64,000 bases of DNA from 2-01-FULL-44-17 sp036517175 (GTDB lineage Bacteria; Patescibacteriota; Minisyncoccia; 2-02-FULL-40-12; IGHO2-01-FULL-4-A). Of the stretch, positions 54,906 through 61,126 are shown one piece after another (within the stretch, counting starts at the first letter, position 1; each line of letters starts with the position of its first letter). The stretch covers positions 1 to 64,000 of the forward strand of contig DATDXQ010000028.1 in NCBI GenBank assembly GCA_036517175.1, in the 5' to 3' direction. Under the pieces are notes generated by a model, which saw only the letters and a program-made list of their open reading frames with translations, did no database searches and was not told the origin of the DNA. The translations under genes and the position numbers were made by a program.

Positions 54906-55982
54906 TTACTTTTTATTGTTCTGCAAAGGGTGGGATTTATTCTTCTCTACCCTTTCTATCATAAATTTTACAGCCTCGTTCGTATTGATAAATTGTAGCT
55001 TTATATCTGGAAGGTTGTTGTGAAATACCCTAAATATTTCATCCGCAAAAGCTTGTCCAATCATAGGAACCTTATCAAAATCAAATACGACAGATTTAAA
55101 TTTATCTAAACCAGACAATACTCTACGTGCTTGGGAGCGAGAAACAAATACACCACCTATTGTATACAGCTTTATCTTAACTTCAGTTTTATCAAATCCT
55201 TGATAACCGTCCTCATTTTCTCCAGTATATTTTCTAAATATATCGTTTAGGTGCCTATCTGAATCTATCGAAATAGAAAAACTAACTTTAGTACCCTTTC
55301 TTATAGCTTTTGGTTTTTGTAAGAAAACATCATTAATTCTGTTGTTTACTATAACTAGTCTGTATCCAAAACTATCTAAATTAAACAGGTCGCCAGCCCT
55401 TGAAGTAAAGAAAATACCCTCACCAGAATGAGATTTAGGTTGTGTGGTTGTTTTTCCTTTCAATAAATCCTGAATGGCCTCGAGCTCCGATTTAAGAGTT
55501 CTTTTGACCATTATGTTTTTATATACTCCAATTCCAGAATCTATTACATCAAAGAAAAGCTTCTTATTTTCAATTCTGACCTCGACCGTAATATTCTTTG
55601 ATTTTGAATGCTCAATAGCATTGTTGAGCATCTCAGAAAAAGCATAAGTAAAAATACTCCTAACATTTTCCTTGAGGGTCAAGATAAGGGGAAACTTATT
55701 CTCTAGTTCATTCAAAACCTTGTGCTCTTCCAGCCCCTTATTCTTTAACGTTTTTTTTATTTTGTTAGGAAAAAGTTCTAAGTGGTTCGCAGCGTATTTA
55801 GGATTTAGATATGAAGCCTTACTAGTTGAGCCGGTCTTTACTATTTTTCTCTCATTGACCAACTGTTTTAATAAAAAGCTTATATATTGCCTAGAAACGC
55901 CAAATATAGAGACTAGATCCCTAGTTTTTAATTGTTTTTTTTGCTCTAAAATATTTAGTATTGTTTCTTTAGACAACTTCAT
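54906..55982 (-). CDS. HTH-GHKL ATPase-DUF4325 regulator
   Basis: 358 residues from MKLSKE. Residues ~1-60: helix-turn-helix (TRDLVSIFGVSRQYISFLL). Residues ~100-250: histidine kinase-like ATPase with N-box EMLNNAIEH and DSGIGV. Residues ~280-345: DUF4325/STAS-like (GVFVSRSQARRVL; IGQAFADEIFRVF). No phosphoacceptor His region is seen. Its promoter puts the start within about seven bases of the ATG, so it is leaderless. Repeated GGTTGTCAA/TTGTAAAG motifs around the promoter suggest autoregulation. Confidence 0.82.
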   Translation of the reverse strand: MKLSKETILNILEQKKQLKTRDLVSIFGVSRQYISFLLKQLVNERKIVKTGSTSKASYLNPKYAANHLELFPNKIKKTLKNKGLEEHKVLNELENKFPLILTLKENVRSIFTYAFSEMLNNAIEHSKSKNITVEVRIENKKLFFDVIDSGIGVYKNIMVKRTLKSELEAIQDLLKGKTTTQPKSHSGEGIFFTSRAGDLFNLDSFGYRLVIVNNRINDVFLQKPKAIRKGTKVSFSISIDSDRHLNDIFRKYTGENEDGYQGFDKTEVKIKLYTIGGVFVSRSQARRVLSGLDKFKSVVFDFDKVPMIGQAFADEIFRVFHNNLPDIKLQFINTNEAVKFMIERVEKNKSHPLQNNKK

Positions 55983-55989
55983 TGACTTA

Positions 55990-56017
55990 AGTATATCAGT
56001 TGTAAAGCGGTTGTCAA
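55990..56017 (-). promoter_or_regulatory. promoter with repeated GTTGTCAA/TTGTAAAG motifs
   Basis: TTGACA (56012-56017), 16-bp spacer, TATACT (55990-55995); the ATG is at 55982. On the plus strand the motifs TTGTAAAG and GGTTGTCAA occur twice between 56000 and 56054, spanning the -35 and its upstream side, as an operator might. Confidence 0.75.
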
Positions 56018-56057
56018 GTAGTCTGGGGACGGTTGTCAACTTGGTTGTAAAGTTAGT

Positions 56058-56163
56058 GGCCGAGCTAGGTCTTCGTTGCTTCGCTCCTCCGAAGCTTTAG
56101 CAAAGGAGGGGGCATTTATTGATACCGAATATCCGGGAGATTTACTATTTTGCTACAAATTAA
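56058..56163. repeat. spacer repeat R1, copy b
   Basis: Contains GATACCGAATATCCGGGAGA and TTTACTATTTTGCTACAAAT followed by TAAAAAGC. It carries an inserted CTTCG..AGCTTTAGCAAAGGAGG piece, which is itself a common CPR intergenic repeat. Confidence 0.7.
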
Positions 56164-56167
56164 AAAG

Positions 56168-56229
56168 CGCCCTTCGATAAACTCAGAGCACTTCTTAATC
56201 TCAGTTTACACTGAGCTTGTCGAAGTGTT
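56168..56229. repeat. REP-like inverted repeat (CTTCGATAAACTCAG / CTGAGCTTGTCGAAG)
   Basis: 15-bp arms with three mismatches, spaced by ~30 bases. Same family as the copies at ~32874 and ~61030. Confidence 0.75.
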
Positions 56230-56236
56230 GCGGGGA

Positions 56237-56302
56237 CAATCAATCGTTGGAACTACTTCTAAGCGATTAGTTGAGAAAGTTTTTAGGTATTACTTAAAAA
56301 TA
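56237..56302. repeat. spacer repeat R2, copy a
   Basis: CAATCAATCGTTGGAAC then AGCGATTAGTTGAGAA and TTTAGGTATTACTT. R2 copies at 56872 and 61017 share this order, always next to a terminator. Confidence 0.7.
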
Positions 56303-56328
56303 AAACCTATCGATTAAGATAGGTGTTG
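56302..56328 (-). terminator. terminator after the 136-aa gene
   Basis: ACCTATC/GATAGGT stem then TTTTATTTTT on the minus strand. Confidence 0.8.
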
Positions 56329-56334
56329 GAAATA

Positions 56335-56745
56335 TCATCTACGGCCAGACCAGTTTTTACCACAGTCATCGCACCAATAGGCAGTAAAATCATATTCAGA
56401 TTTTGATTTTAGGTTTGGGTGTTGGCATCTTTTTTGCAGTTCTATCAATTCATTTTCTACTACAGTAAGTTGGGCTTGAACTCCCTTTTTTCGAGACTCA
56501 ATTTTTTTTCGGAGCTCAATTACATTATTCTGGGTAGCCTGAACAGATTCCTTAAATTCTTGACATCGGCAAGCGTTACAGCTTGTCCCAACTTTAATAT
56601 TTTCTGACAATCCAATGTGATTATGATAATTGCGTGGGTGGCCACATTCACAGATTAATTCTGGATTGTAACGGCCAAAGACAGAGTGTGATACTTCGCT
56701 CACGCTCAACTCTTTGTTGTAAATTATCTGCCTAGAGAATATCAC
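56335..56745 (-). CDS. zinc-ribbon and coiled-coil protein, 136 aa
   Basis: GTG start. N-terminal Cys/His group (ELICECGHPRNYHNH; GTSCNACRCQEF), a central coiled coil (~70-105) and a C-terminal YWCDDCGKNW ribbon. The two zinc sites suggest a nucleic-acid or protein adaptor. No family recognised. Confidence 0.6.
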   Translation of the reverse strand: MIFSRQIIYNKELSVSEVSHSVFGRYNPELICECGHPRNYHNHIGLSENIKVGTSCNACRCQEFKESVQATQNNVIELRKKIESRKKGVQAQLTVVENELIELQKRCQHPNLKSKSEYDFTAYWCDDCGKNWSGRR

Positions 56746-56871
56746 CCAAAAACCTTTTAATCAATATCCCTGCTGTCCCTCGATTTCCTCGGGATAAATC
56801 ATTCCTTCGATAGTTCGGCAGGCACTTCGGCCGTGAGCCCAGCACCGAATGGCTCACTACTTGATCAGGGC

Positions 56872-56925
56872 AAGACTGCAAGCGATTAGTTGAAAGGGTG
56901 TTTAAATATTACTTAGAAAATAAAA
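56872..56925. repeat. spacer repeat R2, copy b
   Basis: GACTGCAAGCGATTAGTTGA then TTTAAATATTACTTAGAAAA. Next to the ridA terminator. The left part of the repeat is missing. Confidence 0.65.
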
Positions 56926-56946
56926 AAGAGGGATAAATCCCTCATC
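56922..56946 (-). terminator. terminator after ridA
   Basis: GAGGGAT/ATCCCTC stem then six T on the minus strand. The stop codon touches the stem. Confidence 0.8.
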
Positions 56947-57388
56947 TTGGAATAGCAGCAATTCCTCTGATTTCTACCATCGTATCTTCCAAGGGGTACT
57001 CCCACGGCACTTCTGATACCCAAACCTGACACCTGGCAGGCATGTTTCCTTTTTCTCTTGTAATACCGTATTGAGCAAAAAATTCACAGTAGGCAGAATT
57101 ATAATCTTCACGGGATTTCTTTCGGTCTTTACAATCTTTCAAAAATACATCCATTGCTACAAACGAGCTGGCATCACCGCCTGCCTCCTCAACGATAGCA
57201 AGCATATTTTTCAATACTTGAGCGGTCTGTGGCCCATAACCACCTTCAACAACTGGCTCGCCATCACGGCTTTTATCATTTCCTGTTTGCCCAGCAAGAA
57301 AAAGAATTTTGTGGTTCATCGGGTCTACTAATACACCCTGACTGTATGCACCTGGAGTGGGAGTCTTATCAGTAAAAATATTCTGCAT
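56942..57388 (-). CDS. ridA: RidA family protein
   Basis: 148 residues from MQNIF; AAGGAG seven bases upstream. GAYSQGV near the start and MPARCQVWVSEVPWE near the end are RidA motifs; the Arg of the active site is in PARC. It would hydrolyse reactive enamines or imines, or be one of the divergent members. A longer frame to 57406 lacks SD. Confidence 0.85.
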   Translation of the reverse strand: MQNIFTDKTPTPGAYSQGVLVDPMNHKILFLAGQTGNDKSRDGEPVVEGGYGPQTAQVLKNMLAIVEEAGGDASSFVAMDVFLKDCKDRKKSREDYNSAYCEFFAQYGITREKGNMPARCQVWVSEVPWEYPLEDTMVEIRGIAAIPR

Positions 57389-57436
57389 TGTCTTTCTCCT
57401 TGTCAAAAATCAAAGTGATATTATCCTATCATATAT

Positions 57437-57703
57437 TTACAATAAGTCTAGCCCGGCTGATTTATCAGAACAAAAAAGCCGAGGGTTAGTCGGCATTTTG
57501 GGTAGTGCCCAATTTGTAGGTGGATGGCGCAAGGGCTTCTTTATTCCACAATCCCAACAGTGACCACAATCGCTTATTAAATAATCGTGGTCGCAGGCCC
57601 ACTTACCTACATCGTCAGCACTAATTCTTTTTTTGAGGCCACTCAAACGAATTCTTAACACAAGATATTTAGCATTAGGGGCACGTTCGTATTCTGCTTT
57701 CAT
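57437..57703 (-). CDS. hypothetical protein, 88 aa, reading through a terminator hairpin
   Basis: Start MKAEYER is two bases after the stop of the gene at 57705. CGHCWDCG is a CxxC pair. The last ~19 codons run through the terminator at 57472-57494, so the true end may be earlier if a base was lost. No family recognised. Confidence 0.5.
   Translation of the reverse strand: MKAEYERAPNAKYLVLRIRLSGLKKRISADDVGKWACDHDYLISDCGHCWDCGIKKPLRHPPTNWALPKMPTNPRLFCSDKSAGLDLL
57472..57494 (-). terminator. terminator inside the 3' end of the preceding frame
   Basis: GCCGA/TCGGC stem then six T on the minus strand. Confidence 0.75.
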
Positions 57704-57704
57704 T

Positions 57705-57923
57705 TTATTTCCAACCCAATACTTTCCAACCGTGTTCAGCATATAGGCCAAGGCCGTCTTTTCCTTCACAGCATTCAAGGAATGCATTTTCTGTATCAGA
57801 CCAATAGAAATCGCCTGTAGAAACTTTTACACCAGGTCCTTCAAAGCGAAGCTTTACTGGTCTCGCCGTTCTCTTGGATGGTTCTGTGGTTTTCCAATTT
57901 CTATTTCTTGCTTTGGTAGCCAT
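57705..57923 (-). CDS. hypothetical protein, 72 aa
   Basis: Basic N-terminus (MATKARNRNWKTT), then VKVSTGDFYWSDTENAFLEC, an acidic SH3-like piece. First gene of the unit with promoter c. No family recognised. Confidence 0.55.
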   Translation of the reverse strand: MATKARNRNWKTTEPSKRTARPVKLRFEGPGVKVSTGDFYWSDTENAFLECCEGKDGLGLYAEHGWKVLGWK

Positions 57924-57958
57924 TCTCTTCCTCCGATAATTTCAATGAACCTGGAAAC

Positions 57959-57987
57959 AAAATACACCTTATTGGTGTATTTTGCAA
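57959..57987 (-). promoter_or_regulatory. palindromic-spacer promoter c
   Basis: TTGCAA (57982-57987), 17-bp spacer, TATTTT (57959-57964). AAAATACACC/GGTGTATTTT is a perfect 10-bp inverted repeat overlapping the boxes. Confidence 0.75.
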
Positions 57988-58146
57988 AATGCCAACCAGG
58001 TCTGGGACCCGGGAAAATTGTACTCGCCGCCTACTGGTGCTGGGCATACCACGACTTCTGTCTCTGGCATTTCGGAGCTCTCGCTCCTCAACTGTCACTC
58101 GCCAAAAGGTATGTACCACACCTGCTGGCTTTGGTGTTTGGGCAAA
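57984..58146. repeat. diverged spacer repeat of R1 type, copy f
   Basis: GCAAAATGCCAACCAGGTCT then GGGACCCGGGAAAATT is close to the R1e segment (GCAAAGTGCCAAATGGGTCT, GGGACCTGGAAATT). The inner part is GC-rich and different. No credible gene. Confidence 0.55.
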
Positions 58147-58170
58147 TCAAAAAGCGGCTAATGCCGCTTT
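58147..58170 (-). terminator. terminator after 94-aa gene
   Basis: AAGCGGC/GCCGCTT stem then five T on the minus strand. Confidence 0.8.
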
Positions 58171-58184
58171 AAACAACTGTTCAA

Positions 58185-58469
58185 TTAGTAAATAGCGAGG
58201 GTTTGTCCATTTATTACTATCGCCACATCCCTATCCAACGAAGTACATTCAGAATCTACAACAAAATCATCGTTTTTCGTCCGTATCAAAAGAACCAGAT
58301 GTGCTGGAAATCCCTCCTTCACTACAAGATCAAAACTAATATCCCCGCTAGAAACATCGCGTAGTTTTTTTCTTGTTTCAAAAACCGCTTCTGAATTTTC
58401 TATTGTACGCCCAGTCTCCTCCAGTGCTATAATCCGATCTTCTTGAGCAGATAACTGCCTTATTTTCAT
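58185..58469 (-). CDS. hypothetical protein, 94 aa
   Basis: Start MKIRQLS, AGGAG upstream; the frame extends to 58547 across the promoter. Beta-rich end (DVAIVINGQTLAIY). No family recognised. Confidence 0.55.
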   Translation of the reverse strand: MKIRQLSAQEDRIIALEETGRTIENSEAVFETRKKLRDVSSGDISFDLVVKEGFPAHLVLLIRTKNDDFVVDSECTSLDRDVAIVINGQTLAIY

Positions 58470-58498
58470 AACGACTCCTATTTTAAAAGACAATACAA

Positions 58499-58527
58499 TA
58501 ATACAACCTACATGTGGTATTGTCAAT
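58499..58527 (-). promoter_or_regulatory. palindromic-spacer promoter d (imperfect)
   Basis: TTGACA (58522-58527), 17-bp spacer, TATTAT (58499-58504). CAATAC..GTATT symmetry spans the spacer with mismatches. Confidence 0.7.
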
Positions 58528-58689
58528 CTACACTTTGGCCTGCACATCCACTCTATTGAGCTCTGTATTTCTTCGTTCTCACTCAGTCACTGGCCTCAGT
58601 ACAAAATTACCTTCATTCGCTTGTTGCAGAGCTTCGACAGAATTGCCTGCCTGCCGTAGCTTTAGCAAAGTAGGGTGAGGAGTTGGTAA

Positions 58690-58714
58690 AAATAAAACCG
58701 AGGAGAGCTCGGTA
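58690..58714 (-). terminator. terminator after aldose-epimerase-like gene
   Basis: CCGAG/CTCGG stem then TTTTATTTTT on the minus strand. Confidence 0.75.
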
Positions 58715-58735
58715 TTGGTAAAACGTAATTATTTA

Positions 58736-59470
58736 TTAGTATTCTGCGACTGTTAAATTCATGGATAAATCTAAAAAGGAATCTACGCAGAGAAATGGCC
58801 CACCGGGGGTTTCAAATGTTCTTTTATTTTGTAAGACTGGTTCGACACACACATAATCTTTAGGTGCATCGGTCCACAAGACAAGTTGGGATTTGACTGG
58901 CGCAAACGCTCCTCCAAGCTCCATCATTATATTTTTGCTTGGCATAGCGATAAGAATGGCCTCACTACTTATTCCTACTGATCTCGATTCACAAGAAAAA
59001 CCATTGTAGGCAGCTCCACCATTCAAAACTCTTACAGTGCTCTCGTCTTTACATCCAAAATACGGATGAAATGCTGGAAGCACTGGGGCTGGTATAACTT
59101 CTTTGTCATCCATCCGATCTATACGTAATGTCATCTTCAATCCATTAGTATATGCGTAGACTCCAATCTCGTATCCTAAAGACCATGGATAGCTTTCATT
59201 CCCAGGATGATGAAAAATTAGTTTGGCATTATTAGATTCGAGTTTTACATCTCGGGCCTCCAAATCTCGTAGATAACCATGCTTCTTCTTGCTTCTTGGG
59301 GATTGACCAAACCATGGAGCACATATATGACAGCCACCACGTGCCTTATCTCCAATTTGGCGCCAAGGATACAATATCTCTAGCTTATCTACTACGGCAG
59401 AGGTAATAGTCCCGCCAGTAGAAGAGAGGTGAATTTCCGTTTGGCCATTTCTAATAACAATATCTTCCAT
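58736..59470 (-). CDS. aldose 1-epimerase family protein
   Basis: 244 residues from MEDIV, GGAGG upstream. The galactose-mutarotase fold is recognised by GGCHICAPWFG, ...PAFHPYFG (HPYF motif with catalytic His) and the late VCVEPV (Glu). It resembles the glucose-6-phosphate 1-epimerase (YeaD-like) group. Single gene with its own promoter and terminator, in the middle of the hypothetical array. Confidence 0.8.
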   Translation of the reverse strand: MEDIVIRNGQTEIHLSSTGGTITSAVVDKLEILYPWRQIGDKARGGCHICAPWFGQSPRSKKKHGYLRDLEARDVKLESNNAKLIFHHPGNESYPWSLGYEIGVYAYTNGLKMTLRIDRMDDKEVIPAPVLPAFHPYFGCKDESTVRVLNGGAAYNGFSCESRSVGISSEAILIAMPSKNIMMELGGAFAPVKSQLVLWTDAPKDYVCVEPVLQNKRTFETPGGPFLCVDSFLDLSMNLTVAEY

Positions 59471-59511
59471 CGTGTCCTCCAGACCTAGCAAATTGTTAAA
59501 TAGATAATAAA

Positions 59512-59540
59512 AAAATAGCACTTCATTGCTATTTTGTCAA
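59512..59540 (-). promoter_or_regulatory. palindromic-spacer promoter e
   Basis: TTGACA (59535-59540), 17-bp spacer, TATTTT (59512-59517). AAAATAGCA/TGCTATTTT is a perfect 9-bp repeat. Upstream of the aldose-epimerase-like gene. Confidence 0.75.
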
Positions 59541-59594
59541 TATATTCTTGCCCTTCGTGATTACACTCAGGGCTGCGTCGGCCTTCGCCTCCTT

Positions 59595-59667
59595 GTTGCA
59601 GAAGTGTTGCGTGATTGGCAACAAATACTGCTTGATTTGAAAGAAGTCTACACTTTTGCAAATTAAA
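59595..59667. repeat. spacer repeat R1, copy c
   Basis: TTGTTGCAGAAGTGTTGCGT then TGATTTGAAAGAAGTCTACA and TTTTGCAAATTAAAAAG; more diverged in the middle than copies a, b and e. Confidence 0.6.
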
Positions 59668-59690
59668 AAGTGCGATATTATCGCACTTCA
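59667..59690 (-). terminator. terminator with embedded stop codon
   Basis: AAGTGCGATA/TATCGCACTT (10 bp) then TTTTT. The TAA of the 75-aa gene is in its loop. Confidence 0.85.
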
Positions 59691-59905
59691 AATCTTCGGC
59701 CAAACCAATAACAGCCGGGTTCTTCTTGAAGTTCCATTCGGCCACCCTCGTTATGCCATTGGGCAGGATTGTCTGCAAAAAGAGTTCTGCACTTATCGGA
59801 AGGTATAAATTCTTTTACAGTATATTTTCTTCCTTTTGTCAGCGCTGGTCCAATACCTTCCATTTTTTCATCAACACATTCGACCGTCTGGCCTTCTTGA
59901 AACAT
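59678..59905 (-). CDS. hypothetical protein, 75 aa
   Basis: A small all-beta protein: TVECVDEKM, GRKYTVKEFI, CYWFGRRFEVR. The pattern resembles small DUF-type KOW/SH3 folds. The stop is within the terminator. No family assigned. Confidence 0.6.
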   Translation of the reverse strand: MFQEGQTVECVDEKMEGIGPALTKGRKYTVKEFIPSDKCRTLFADNPAQWHNEGGRMELQEEPGCYWFGRRFEVR

Positions 59906-59935
59906 ACACTTCTCCTTGTTAATTTAGCTGAAAAC

Positions 59936-59964
59936 AAAATACACCAATAAGGTGTATTTTGCAA
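59936..59964 (-). promoter_or_regulatory. palindromic-spacer promoter f
   Basis: TTGCAA (59959-59964), 17-bp spacer, TATTTT (59936-59941). AAAATACACC/GGTGTATTTT is perfect; same arms as promoter c but with the loop inverted. Confidence 0.75.
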
Positions 59965-60065
59965 CTTATGCCAATCTTGTCTCATTTGTTGCGGAACTCT
60001 TACGCAGTTGACACCTTTTGATACCGAATATACAAAAGATTTGCAATTTTGCTCTGGTATAAAAA
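59961..60065. repeat. spacer repeat R1, copy d
   Basis: TTTGTTGCGGAACTCTTACG then GATACCGAATATACAAAAGA and TTTGCAATTTTGCT. Lies just downstream of the ncRNA terminator on the minus strand. Confidence 0.7.
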
Positions 60066-60101
60066 GTGAACCCCCGGGTCGTGGCCACGACATCGGGGGT
60101 T
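60061..60101 (-). terminator. ncRNA terminator
   Basis: AACCCCC/GGGGGTT outer stem and TCGTGG/CCACGA inner stem then TTTTT on the minus strand; part of the ncRNA transcript. Confidence 0.8.
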
Positions 60102-60258
60102 AATGTGCACGGATTGTTTACCGTGCTGCCTGTTTTCGACCTTGCGGTCGGGCGACCTCCAATAGGGTTTGGGGAGCCTAGGCTCCTTATCCGCCTGTGG
60201 CGGACCTACCTTCGAACCCTCCTCTCGAGAAGCTACCTCAAGAGAAACTCAATGTTGT
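60061..60258 (-). ncRNA. structured non-coding RNA, class unassigned
   Basis: A strong promoter (60265-60293) and terminator (60061-60101) frame ~190 nt with no open frame worth calling. Stems, reading the minus strand 5' to 3': CTCTTGAG/CTCGAGAG (60244-60237 with 60229-60222); GGGTT/AACCC (60219-60215 with 60169-60165) enclosing TCCGCC/GGCGGA (60204-60190) and GGAGCC/GGCTCC (60186-60173); CGACC-GCAA-GGTCG, a GNRA loop (60150-60137); GCACGG/CCGTGC (60126-60107). It is GC-richer than its neighbours. No match to tmRNA, RNase P, 6S or SRP motifs was seen. Confidence 0.72.
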
Positions 60259-60264
60259 GAATTA

Positions 60265-60293
60265 AGTATAGCATATCCTAAGTATAAAGTCAA
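60265..60293 (-). promoter_or_regulatory. strong promoter of the ncRNA
   Basis: TTGACT (60288-60293), 17-bp spacer, TATACT (60265-60270). Initiation expected near 60258. Confidence 0.85.
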
Positions 60294-60302
60294 TAGCAAC
60301 CA

Positions 60303-60331
60303 AAAACAGCCCTTGAAAGCTGTTTTTGCAA
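60303..60331 (-). promoter_or_regulatory. palindromic-spacer promoter g, upstream of the ncRNA promoter
   Basis: TTGCAA (60326-60331), 17-bp spacer, TGTTTT (60303-60308). AAAACAGC/GCTGTTTT is a perfect 8-bp repeat. No protein gene follows; the ncRNA would be its target. Confidence 0.65.
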
Positions 60332-60440
60332 AGTGCCAAATGGGTCTGGGACCTGGAAATTTGTTGCAGAATTAGGACTTCGTTGGTATTTAATATTACC
60401 GGGTATCAAAGAAATTTATCAGTTTAATCTTGTAAATTAA
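60331..60440. repeat. spacer repeat R1, copy e (longest)
   Basis: AAGTGCCAAATGGGTCTGGG then TTTGTTGCAGAATTAGGACT, TCGTTGGTATTTAATATTAC and CGGGTATCAAAGAAATTTAT. It runs from promoter g to the terminator of the zinc-finger gene. Confidence 0.72.
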
Positions 60441-60457
60441 AAGTCCGCAAAGCGGAC
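60438..60457 (-). terminator. terminator after DnaJ-zinc-finger-like gene
   Basis: GTCCGC/GCGGAC stem then TTTT on the minus strand. Confidence 0.8.
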
Positions 60458-60458
60458 A

Positions 60459-60644
60459 TTAGATAGATTTGGGAATTTTACCTTTACCATTGCAGGTCGG
60501 GCAGGTTGTAGTTCTGGTTTCTGGCATTGGAAAACCAAATAATCCTATATATGCAGCGTTCATGATTGTTTCTGTCTTTGAGCCAGACCCGCTGCAATTC
60601 CAGCAGATCTGCTCTTTATTTTGATCTTTGTTGGTTGCCACCAT
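60459..60644 (-). CDS. small DnaJ-type zinc-finger protein, 61 aa
   Basis: Start MVATNK with GGGGGTGAT upstream. CWNCSGSG and CPTCNGKG are two CxxCxGxG units, as in the zinc region of DnaJ. No J domain. Possibly an RNA-binding or chaperone-like adaptor. Confidence 0.7.
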   Translation of the reverse strand: MVATNKDQNKEQICWNCSGSGSKTETIMNAAYIGLFGFPMPETRTTTCPTCNGKGKIPKSI

Positions 60645-60679
60645 ACTATCACCCCCTATCTGTGTTAAGGAACAATAAA

Positions 60680-60708
60680 ACAATACGCCATTTCTGGCGT
60701 ATTGTCAA
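60680..60708 (-). promoter_or_regulatory. palindromic-spacer promoter h
   Basis: TTGACA (60703-60708), 17-bp spacer, TATTGT (60680-60685). CAATACGCCA/TGGCGTATTG is a perfect 10-bp inverted repeat overlapping both boxes. Confidence 0.78.
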
Positions 60709-60810
60709 TATTTGCACTTCGGCCTGTTGGCCTCAGTACAAAATTACCTTCGTAATTTATTTTTGTACCCTTCGGCTGTTGCCTACGGGCACTGCGTCGC
60801 CTTCGCTCCT

Positions 60811-60830
60811 TGTTGCGGGGGCAGGATTTG
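60811..60830 (-). repeat. exact 20-nt duplicate of the tRNA-Met 3' end
   Basis: Matches 62696-62715 base for base. On the minus strand it reads CAAATCCTGCCCCCGCAACA. About 50 bp further (60871-60880) CGCGAGGTGG resembles the tRNA 5' end CGCGGGGTGG. Confidence 0.85.
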
Positions 60831-60976
60831 GTTTCGCCTCTCGTTGGCTTCCGCCTCCTCGGGCTAACCACCACCTCGCGTGACTTTATGCCAATTGCAT
60901 AAAGTCACATGCTCCGGCGTTCAAATACTGACGAAAGTGACACGGGTCACTTCCTCTCCCCGCAAACATATACGAT

Positions 60977-61013
60977 AAATATAAACGGCTCACATGGTGA
61001 GCCGTTTATATTT
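60977..61013. repeat. perfect 17-bp inverted repeat
   Basis: AAATATAAACGGCTCAC with GTGAGCCGTTTATATTT, three-base loop. May be a terminator working on both strands. Confidence 0.75.
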
Positions 61014-61016
61014 TGG

Positions 61017-61106
61017 GGCAATCAAATGTTGGAACCCTTCGACTACGCTCAGGACAGGCTTGTAAAAGATTAGTTGAGAATATATTTAGATATTATTTGG
61101 AGAATA
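61017..61106. repeat. spacer repeat R2, copy c
   Basis: CAATCAAATGTTGGAACC, then a CCTTCGACTACGCTCAGGAC repeat, then AGATTAGTTGAGAATATATT. Next to the terminator of the 155-aa gene. Confidence 0.7.
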
Positions 61107-61126
61107 AAAACGGCATTTAGCCGTAT
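61104..61126 (-). terminator. terminator with embedded stop codon
   Basis: CGGC/GCCG stem then TTTTTA; the TAA of the gene at 61117 is in the loop. Confidence 0.75.

Larger units (their letters stand above)
60709..61116. other. gene-free stretch with a tRNA-end duplicate, hairpins and repeats
   Basis: It holds a shared 24-nt repeat (60728-60751), a 20-nt copy of the initiator tRNA 3' end (60811-60830), a perfect 12-bp hairpin (60880-60908), AAGTGAC/GTCACTT (~60935-60953), a perfect 17-bp hairpin (60977-61013), and R2 copy c. No convincing gene. Confidence 0.6.

Noticed and set aside
57901..58119. 72-aa minus-strand open frame across the diverged repeat
   Set aside because: It crosses promoter c and its codons follow the repeat; no start signal.
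60066..60260. Plus-strand 64-aa open frame overlapping the ncRNA
   Set aside because: Low-complexity Arg/Leu-rich translation with no SD; the region has minus-strand promoter, stems and terminator.
60066..60260. ncRNA as tmRNA, RNase P RNA or SRP RNA
   Set aside because: No tag frame with tRNA-like ends, no GAGGAAAGUCC-type core and no GGAAG/GCAGCC SRP loop were visible.
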